DNA from: Schlesneria paludicola DSM 18645
GTDB taxonomy: Bacteria; Planctomycetota; Planctomycetia; Planctomycetales; Planctomycetaceae
Assembly (NCBI RefSeq): GCF_000255655.1
Contig: NZ_JH636435.1
Location: forward strand, 3,274,676-3,338,675
DNA length: 64,000 bases
Reading direction: 5' to 3'
Positions 56,628 to 64,000 of this stretch are shown one piece after another. A model generated the notes under the pieces. It worked only from the letters and a program-made list of their open reading frames with translations. It did no database searches and was not told the DNA's origin. A program made the translations under genes and the position numbers. Positions within the stretch are counted from its first letter, which is position 1. Every line of letters starts with the position of its first letter.

Positions 56628-57257
56628 ATGCCCTACGCTGCGAAACGGGCCCGCCCCACCTCGGCCCAAAAGCCACGGCCAGCCGCCGCAGCAGCACCGG
56701 ATTTCGAGCCGAGACAGATGGCAATCGCCACCTTCCAGACCGAACTGGGCTGGTTCGGACTGCTGGGAATCGACGAGCAATTGACCTCCGTATTCATCGG
56801 ACACCCAAACGAGAAATCGGTCGTCCAGCGTGCCACACAGATGGCTTCGTCCATCGAGCAAATCGATTGGGCGCCAAAACTTCGTGGACAACTCGAAGCT
56901 TACTGCGACGGTGAAATCATCGACTTCTCACACGTCGCCCTCCAGTTGCCCGCGACGACCAAATTTCGACAGCAGATCGTGGCGGCAACACGTCGATTGC
57001 GTTACGGCGAAGTCGCGTCGTATGGAGAACTAGCAAAGCGCATTGGCCACCCCGGTGCCGCCCGAGCCGTCGGCACGGTCATGTCGACAAACCAGTTCCC
57101 GATCGTCATTCCCTGCCATCGCGTGATCGCCGCCGGCGGAAAACTCGGCGGTTTCAGTTCGCCATCAGGCACAAACCTGAAAGAGCGAATGCTCGACCTC
57201 GAAGCACGGGCCCTCGGCATTTCACGGACGCACCTTCTCGACCAGGGTCGACATTAG
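56628..57257 (+). CDS. methylated-DNA-protein-cysteine methyltransferase
   Basis: 209 residues from ATG 56628 (GAGGAAGGAACC). The C-terminal Ada/Ogt domain has TTKFRQQIVAATRRLRYGEVASYGELA, HPGAARAVGTVMSTNQFPIVIPCHRV with the alkyl-accepting Cys163, and AGGKLGGFSSPSG. A ~25-residue Ala/Pro/Lys-rich head precedes an N-terminal domain. It repairs O6-alkylguanine by irreversible transfer to Cys163. Stand-alone gene with a palindromic repeat just downstream. Confidence 0.94.
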   Translation: MPYAAKRARPTSAQKPRPAAAAAPDFEPRQMAIATFQTELGWFGLLGIDEQLTSVFIGHPNEKSVVQRATQMASSIEQIDWAPKLRGQLEAYCDGEIIDFSHVALQLPATTKFRQQIVAATRRLRYGEVASYGELAKRIGHPGAARAVGTVMSTNQFPIVIPCHRVIAAGGKLGGFSSPSGTNLKERMLDLEARALGISRTHLLDQGRH

Positions 57258-57266
57258 CGGCCTCTT

Positions 57267-57312
57267 GAAATCACGGGGACTGGCTCCGCAAGGTGCCTGC
57301 CCCCGTGATTTC
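57267..57312. repeat. dispersed palindromic repeat, family 2 copy c (compact)
   Basis: A near-perfect hairpin: GAAATCACGGGG (57267-57278) with CCCCGTGATTTC (57301-57312) and inner ACTGGCTCC and AGGTGCCTGC. The same words are spread in inverse orientation in copies a and b. It may serve as the terminator of the alkyltransferase gene. Confidence 0.75.
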
Positions 57313-57581
57313 ACTTCCTGGCGCGCGATTCCGCCACTGATCGACAACTTCACTCGACAGATTGGACAAAAACATCCTTCACAACGTCGTCTGCCGAGCC
57401 AACCGATTCGCCAGCGCCTGCTTGCTTCTTTGCCGTCGCGACATTGTTGCAGTGGATGTATCGTGTCAGGCGACGTTGATATTCTGTGGATGAACAACGC
57501 AATCGTGAGAAACAATGCCGCCGGATTTCACAACCAACGCGGTTCTTCTGGCCACGAAAAAACCATTGGATACGGAATATC
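57313..57581. other. intergenic region, no gene
   Basis: Frames here are continuations of shadows. The small membrane gene after it has only a weak GGA upstream. Confidence 0.4.
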
Positions 57582-57857
57582 ATGCGGTTGTCGAAAGCCT
57601 TCTTCTTCCTGACAGCGGCTGCCACCACAATCTTCACCATCACGATCCTCGCGATGGTCACCATGCCTCTGGGTGACCCGGGCGCACCGGTCAACGGCTG
57701 GTTCAACCGGTACGGCGCCGTCGTGATGACGGCCGAAGTCCTGGCGATCGGCATCCTGGGAATGACGGCCATGATCACCGATCACGCTGAAACGTCTCGC
57801 GAGAAGCAAGCAAAGGCCCGCACGATCGCTCCATTGGAACAAGAAAAATCCGTATAG
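57582..57857 (+). CDS. small membrane protein, unknown
   Basis: 91 residues from ATG 57582; a GTG at 57486 is in frame. Two membrane helices: ~5-27 (AFFFLTAAATTIFTITILAM) and ~45-64 (AVVMTAEVLAIGILGMTAMI), then a charged tail with ETSREKQAK. The linker MPLGDPGAPVNGWFN lies between them. No family recognised. Single gene. Confidence 0.6.
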   Translation: MRLSKAFFFLTAAATTIFTITILAMVTMPLGDPGAPVNGWFNRYGAVVMTAEVLAIGILGMTAMITDHAETSREKQAKARTIAPLEQEKSV

Positions 57858-57992
57858 GTCCTAACCCAAACATCGATTCCGAAGACCGCCCCAAGCGGCG
57901 ACGTCCTGAACGATTCTTGTCTGACCTGAGGAACGCGAAGACGCTGCTCCGTCTTCGACGCTGGCGAGCCGAGAAGCGGTATTTCACCAACT

Positions 57993-58047
57993 CCCTTTCT
58001 CTTCTTTGCGTCCTTGCCCCTTAGCGCCTTTGCGTTGAATTCTTCGC
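57993..58047. repeat. intergenic low-complexity repeat ('CTTTGCGTCCTTG...' type)
   Basis: CTTTGCGTCCTTGCCCCTTA and GCGCCTTTGCGTTGAATTC words occur in intergenic DNA of many bacterial genomes. Part of the 317-bp gap between the small membrane gene and rpoD. Confidence 0.55.
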
Positions 58048-58083
58048 GAAATTGCGTCACGGAATCCCGCCCCCCTCGCGCAA

Positions 58084-58122
58084 GAAAAAACCCACCCGCA
58101 ATCGTAAGACTGCAGGTGGGTT
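58084..58122 (-). terminator. intrinsic terminator of rpoD
   Basis: On the minus strand AACCCACCTGCA pairs with TGCGGGTGGGTT, followed by TTTTC. About 53 bases after the sigma-factor stop codon. Confidence 0.9.
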
Positions 58123-58174
58123 AATCAGACTCTAACGGATTTCGTCTTCGCCGGGGCGTCAATCGCCCGCTGGC

Positions 58175-59872
<1,698 letters not shown>

Positions 59873-60832
59873 GGGTCAAAACCTCCTGCGGTACTTTCAC
59901 GTCCTTGTGATTGAAGCCTGTGCGGGCAGGCCCGTCGTGAAACAATAGGTGTCCTGATTATTATTCGCCGCTCGTCAACTGTTGACGAGCTTTTGAGCGT
60001 CATGATCACAGGAATGAACTCCATGTTCATCCCAAATTTATCTTCTTCCGGATTCTCGCCTCGAACTTGCCGAGTGCGATCAGCAGATAGCCCCGGAATT
60101 CGCTCGACTACCTTCGAGTCGCGGAGCCATTCGTTGGTTTCCGGCGAGACACCGAGGGCGGGCAGCCATTCGTGATAAGAGCTGAGATCGCGGCAGAGTT
60201 CGCATTGAGAGCATCCTTTCATTCGTTGCGAGTACACCGAGCGTCACATGCTCGGAAGGGTCGAAATGCTAACAAAATGGGCCCGCCGCAGTTACAAAAA
60301 GTGACCGATCAATCAAAATTCTTGGAAATTTTTTTCCCTTTGGGCTTGCAGCATCTTTATTAACATCAACGCGAAAGGATGCATTGATCCGAAACTTGAG
60401 AATCGTGACCGCGTTCCAAACGACCAGTTGACAACGGTCACTTGACCACCTCAGGTTTGGCCACACCGCACAAAAAAGGGATTTCAAGCCATTTTCCACG
60501 ACAGCGTGTACGCGACACATAGTTTGCCTGGAGCACTCGAAAACCACCATCGCCAGAACCTGGGTCCGCAAGATTTCACCCGGAACGTCACGTCCGTATC
60601 GACTGACTTCCTGACCTAAGCACGCTACGGATTTCCGCAGCCGCCAAATCAGGAATTGTCGTCACAACCGACGCTCGGTCGCTCAGCGGGCATCGCCAGA
60701 CGGCGTCTCAAACAAGCGCATGCACCACATGATCGCGAAACACACGATTCGTGGCTCCTGAAGAAACGCACCTGCACGCCCGTCCAAACGGCGTTCCTGA
60801 TTCACTCACCATCACTCCGAAAGGAAAGGACA
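59873..60832. other. intergenic region upstream of rpoD with one doubtful frame
   Basis: A minus-strand frame from ATG 60222 begins MKGCSQCELCRDLSSYHEW, with a CxxCxxC motif and ~80 protein-like codons, but it then runs into rpoD in another frame and loses character, so it may be only a remnant or chance. A second frame at 60269-60571 has no support. No rpoD promoter was identified by eye. Confidence 0.35.
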
Positions 60833-61180
60833 ATGCAAATCAGGAATGTGTTCGCAGACCTGCCAGAGAAACTTCCGGACGAACTGTTCACAACACTGCT
60901 GACCGCGACGGGACTGCGCATCGAACGCATCGTCTCCACTGGCCATGCGTCAGCGGCTGATTTTTGGTACGAACAGGAATGGCACGAGTTTGTCCTGGTC
61001 GTCAGCGGTGCCGCACGCCTGCGATTTGCCAACGAGTCGCAAGAACACTCGCTATCCCAAGGCGATTTCCTGGTCATTCCCGCCGGCGAACGACACAGCG
61101 TCGAATGGACCACTCCCGATGAACCCACCGTCTGGCTCGCCATCCACTACCAAGACGCGACGCCCGGCACAGCGAACTGA
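60833..61180 (+). CDS. cupin-domain protein
   Basis: 115 residues from ATG 60833 (GAAAGGAAAGGAC). Cupin fold with motif 1-like WHEFVLVVSGAARLRFA (His, Glu) and motif 2 SQGDFLVIPAGERHSVEW (His). Metal-ligand pattern is reduced, and the enzyme type cannot be told; small single-domain cupins often bind a sugar, quercetin or act as regulators. Cytosolic. The next gene starts 240 bases on. Confidence 0.85.
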   Translation: MQIRNVFADLPEKLPDELFTTLLTATGLRIERIVSTGHASAADFWYEQEWHEFVLVVSGAARLRFANESQEHSLSQGDFLVIPAGERHSVEWTTPDEPTVWLAIHYQDATPGTAN

Positions 61181-61420
61181 CCGAATGTGTTGAAACGGTA
61201 TTGATTGGTCCAATGAACGAGTCATCGAATCGCGATTCATGGAACCCTGCCTCGTTTGCCTCATCACAGGAGTCCATGCGGGACGAAGCCAACCAAGATC
61301 TCGCCATTCCCATTTCAGAATGGGCAAACGGAATCCTCACTCCAAGACACGACAAGAAATCGACACGCCACGTAACATGAGCCCGCGCCGAATCCCTCAA
61401 GTTCGCGAGGTGCCCAAACG

Positions 61421-62377
61421 ATGTCGATCGATCGTCGCCAGTTCATCGGCCGTAGTGTGGCTCTCGCCGCAACCGCATTGCCATCCCTGGCCCCTTCCTT
61501 GCTCACGTCGCAGGTGCACGCAGGGGAAGACCGATTGATCATCGATACTCACACGGAAGTCTGGACTCTCGACCCCAAATTTCCCTTCAATCACCCTGAA
61601 GCGGGAGCCAAGCTCAAAGTAGACGTGGCTGCCCCGATTGAGAATTTGGTCGGCCAGATGCATGACTTCGGCATCCGCTATGCAGTCTTGATCAATCCCC
61701 GTTACTTCGGTTGGGACAACTCCTACATCGCACATTCACTGAGTCTTTACCCCGATTTGTTCGTCGCGCACGGTCTCCTCCAGCCTGAAGACCCTAAAAT
61801 CGCCGACAAACTCAGATATTGGATAACAGAACGGGGATTTCAAGGAATGCGTTTCAGTCCGATTTATCACCCGAAGTCGACTTGGCTGAATTCGCGCGAT
61901 CACGACGAGCTTTGGCGAACCGCCGAGAAACTCGGCGCGGTCTTCAACTACTACATCGCACCGCACCAGATGCCGATGTTGGAAGAGATGGCAGGCCGAT
62001 TTCCGGGGGTCAAAATCGTCGTAGACCATGCCGGCAAACCAGACCTGAATGCCAAGGACTGCTGGCCTGAATTTCGCAAAATGTTTCGACTCAAAAAGTT
62101 TCCACAGGTCTGGATCAGTAACTCCGAGCCGTACGAGATGTCCGAACTCAAAAAATATCCGTACGAAGACACCCTGCCATTCTACAAAGCGATCTACGAG
62201 GAATTCGGTGGCCAACAACTGATCTGGGGAACCGGTTATCCCCGCCCCCGCTGGGAACTGCCAATGGACCAGGAACTCGAATTCGTCGATAAGTTTTGCG
62301 ACTTCTATACGGCCGCGGACCGCGAATTGATGCTCGGCAAAAATGCCTTGCGCATTTGGAAATTTGCCAAAAGCTAA
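61421..62377 (+). CDS. amidohydrolase-fold Tat-exported protein with altered metal site
   Basis: 318 residues. Tat signal SIDRRQFIGRSVALAATALP. The TIM-barrel amidohydrolase-2 pattern is present, with GFQGMRFSPIYHP, VVDHAGKPD and a final LMLGKNALRIW. However the usual first metal motif HxH is DTHTEVW (second His replaced by Glu), and the late GTDYP-type Asp is GTGYPRPRW. Either the metal site is different or catalysis has been lost. A periplasmic lactonase or decarboxylase-like enzyme is the family alternative. Confidence 0.85.
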   Translation: MSIDRRQFIGRSVALAATALPSLAPSLLTSQVHAGEDRLIIDTHTEVWTLDPKFPFNHPEAGAKLKVDVAAPIENLVGQMHDFGIRYAVLINPRYFGWDNSYIAHSLSLYPDLFVAHGLLQPEDPKIADKLRYWITERGFQGMRFSPIYHPKSTWLNSRDHDELWRTAEKLGAVFNYYIAPHQMPMLEEMAGRFPGVKIVVDHAGKPDLNAKDCWPEFRKMFRLKKFPQVWISNSEPYEMSELKKYPYEDTLPFYKAIYEEFGGQQLIWGTGYPRPRWELPMDQELEFVDKFCDFYTAADRELMLGKNALRIWKFAKS

Positions 62378-62416
62378 GGCAACTTCAACGGGCTTCAACC
62401 GCAATCTGCAATTCCC

Positions 62417-64000
62417 TCACAATTGCCGCGCCTTGTCGCGCAATACGTGCTTCTGAATCTTCCCCGTCGATGTGCGTGGTAACGGGCCGAAAACCACCGT
62501 TTTCGGGACTTTGAACCCGGCCATCTGCTGCCGACAAAAGGCAATAATCTCCTGGCTAGTCGTCGCCTGGGCATCCGGTTTCAGACAGATAAAAGCGCAT
62601 GGCGTTTCGCCCCACTTCTCATCCGGACGAGCCACCACGGCAACATCCATCACCGCCGGATGTTTATAGAGTGCATCTTCCACTTCGATCGTCGAGACAT
62701 TCTCGCCACCGGTGATGATGATATCTTTCGAACGGTCCTTCAGTTCGATGTATCCGTCGGGATGCGTCACCGCCAGATCGCCCGTGTGGAACCAGCCCCC
62801 TCGAAACGCCTCTTCCGTCGCTTGGCGGTTCTTCAAATAGCCCTTCATCACAATATTGCCGCGCATCATGACTTCACCCAGCGTCTTGCCATCGGCCGGA
62901 CACGGTTCCATTGTGGTGGGATCGGCGACCATCAACCCCTCCAGCACCGCATAGTTCACCCCTTGCCGCGACTTCAAACGGGCCCGCTCCTCCAGCGGCA
63001 ACTGATCCCATTCCGGATGCCAGTCACATACCGTCGCTGGTCCATAAACTTCCGTCAGCCCGTACACATGGGTGACGTGAAAACCCATTCCTTCCATCGC
63101 CGCAATGACCGAACTGGGCGGTGCCGACGCAGCAGTCATGATCTCAATGGTATGTTCAAAGCGAACTTTTTCCGGTGCATTCACCAACAAATTCAACACG
63201 ATCGGCGCACCGCACAAATGTGTCACGCGATGTTCGGAAATCGCCCGAAAAATCGCCGCCGAATCAACCTTACGCAGACAGACATGCGTGCCGCAGACGG
63301 CGCTTAAAGTCCACGGAAAACACCAGCCGTTGCAATGGAACATAGGCAACGTCCACAGATAAACCGGTGCCGCCGTCATATTCCAGGCCAGCAGGTTTCC
63401 CATCGCCAGAAGGTACGCGCCGCGATGATGATAGACCACCGCTTTGGGATTGCCGGTCGTGCCTGAGGTGTAATTGAGTGCAATCGCGTCCCATTCATGT
63501 GCCGGCGCGGTCGGCGCAAAGTCGGCATCCCCCGTGGCCAGAAACGCTTCATAGTCGAGTTCACCCAACGACTTGCCCGCACCGGTATATTCGGGGTCAT
63601 TGATGTCGATCACCAGCAGCTCTCGGCCCTTCTCTTTCAAGAGTGACAGTGCCGCCTCAATCGTCGTTGAATACTCGCGATCGGTGATCAAAATCTTGGC
63701 GTCGCCATGCTCCAGCATGAAGGCAATCGCCGCCGCGTCCAGACGGATATTCAGCGCATTCAGCACGGCTCCCGTCATCGGAATGCCATAATGGGCTTCC
63801 AGCATCGGCGGCACGTTCGGTGCCATCACCGCCACGGTATCTCCGACCCCGATGCCGCGTTGGATGAGGGCCGAGGCCAGTCGCCGACAGCGCGTTGCGA
63901 ATTCCGCGTAGGACGCACGCCGCGCACCATGAATCCAGGCACTCCGCTCTGGATACACCGCCGCAGCCCGCGCGAGAAACGACAGCGGCGTCAGCGGCGC
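62417..64000 (-). CDS. acyl-CoA synthetase / AMP-dependent ligase (5' end cut by the window)
   Basis: At least 527 codons; the frame stays open to the right edge (APLTPLSFLARAAAVYPERS), so the true start lies beyond 64000. An in-frame GTG at 63958 is probably internal. Motifs: NYTSGTTGNPKAV (P loop-like AMP-binding), TAASAPPSSV, HVYGLTEVYGPATV (acyl/adenylate site), and the C-terminal catalytic Lys in PLPRTSTGKIQKHVLR, with GGENVSTIEVEDAL. It activates a fatty or aromatic acid to its CoA thioester. Close resemblance to medium/long-chain types. Confidence 0.92.
   Translation of the reverse strand, partial: APLTPLSFLARAAAVYPERSAWIHGARRASYAEFATRCRRLASALIQRGIGVGDTVAVMAPNVPPMLEAHYGIPMTGAVLNALNIRLDAAAIAFMLEHGDAKILITDREYSTTIEAALSLLKEKGRELLVIDINDPEYTGAGKSLGELDYEAFLATGDADFAPTAPAHEWDAIALNYTSGTTGNPKAVVYHHRGAYLLAMGNLLAWNMTAAPVYLWTLPMFHCNGWCFPWTLSAVCGTHVCLRKVDSAAIFRAISEHRVTHLCGAPIVLNLLVNAPEKVRFEHTIEIMTAASAPPSSVIAAMEGMGFHVTHVYGLTEVYGPATVCDWHPEWDQLPLEERARLKSRQGVNYAVLEGLMVADPTTMEPCPADGKTLGEVMMRGNIVMKGYLKNRQATEEAFRGGWFHTGDLAVTHPDGYIELKDRSKDIIITGGENVSTIEVEDALYKHPAVMDVAVVARPDEKWGETPCAFICLKPDAQATTSQEIIAFCRQQMAGFKVPKTVVFGPLPRTSTGKIQKHVLRDKARQL

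Overview
The window looks like a chromosomal segment of a planctomycete (order Planctomycetales; the family is an inference). The evidence is family content: a DUF1559 pseudopilin-like protein, a DUF1501 Tat protein, a Cys/Tyr/Thr/Val-repeat wall-type protein, a LEPR-type N-terminal motif on a secreted protease, an ECF sigma factor beside a membrane Ser/Thr kinase, and a 23S rRNA gene with no 16S gene next to it. Base composition is moderately G+C rich, with a few conspicuously G-poor intergenic tracts.

Layout. 1-400: 5' end of a 23S rRNA gene on the minus strand, with its own boxA and a sigma-70-like promoter. 400-12,600: sparse accessory DNA with small or secreted proteins (Lys/Ala-rich peptide, GYF-like membrane protein, DUF1559 protein, YdjC-type deacetylase, 67-residue Cys-rich exported peptide, CPXCG protein, alpha/beta hydrolase, two lipoproteins) and decayed sequence at 7.5-9 kb. 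12,970-33,800: mostly housekeeping genes (SEC-C/TPR protein, ribD, wall-type Cys-rich protein, trmH-like methylase, WD40 protein, yaiI, alaS, type III polyketide synthase, HtrA-like protease, recA, tgt-yajC-secDF). 34,200-49,150: FHA-GAF histidine kinase with a small receiver, myo-inositol oxygenase, DUF1501, MFS transporter, prenyltransferase-repeat protein, CtpA-type protease and a sedolisin-type surface protease. 49,850-64,000: small exported protein, ECF sigma plus Ser/Thr kinase, aminotransferase operon, O6-alkylguanine-DNA alkyltransferase, the primary sigma factor, a cupin, an amidohydrolase-like Tat protein and an acyl-CoA synthetase cut by the window edge.

Functional links: tgt-yajC-secDF is the classical tRNA-modification/Sec-export cluster with SecD and SecF fused. 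Many other genes make exported products (Tat, Sec and lipoprotein signals, wall-type repeats, proteases). The kinase/receiver and kinase/sigma pairs are candidate signalling modules.

No CRISPR array, phage, intact insertion sequence or tRNA gene was recognised. The least ordinary signals are (i) two families of dispersed palindromic intergenic repeats, one copy of which appears split by a ~127-bp inverted-repeat insertion; (ii) an isolated Cys-rich exported peptide next to a secreted, C-terminally anchored protein in unusual-composition DNA; (iii) an amidohydrolase-fold protein that seems to have lost two metal ligands; (iv) a bacterial myo-inositol oxygenase with all six iron ligands. I did not see a clearly new multigene system.
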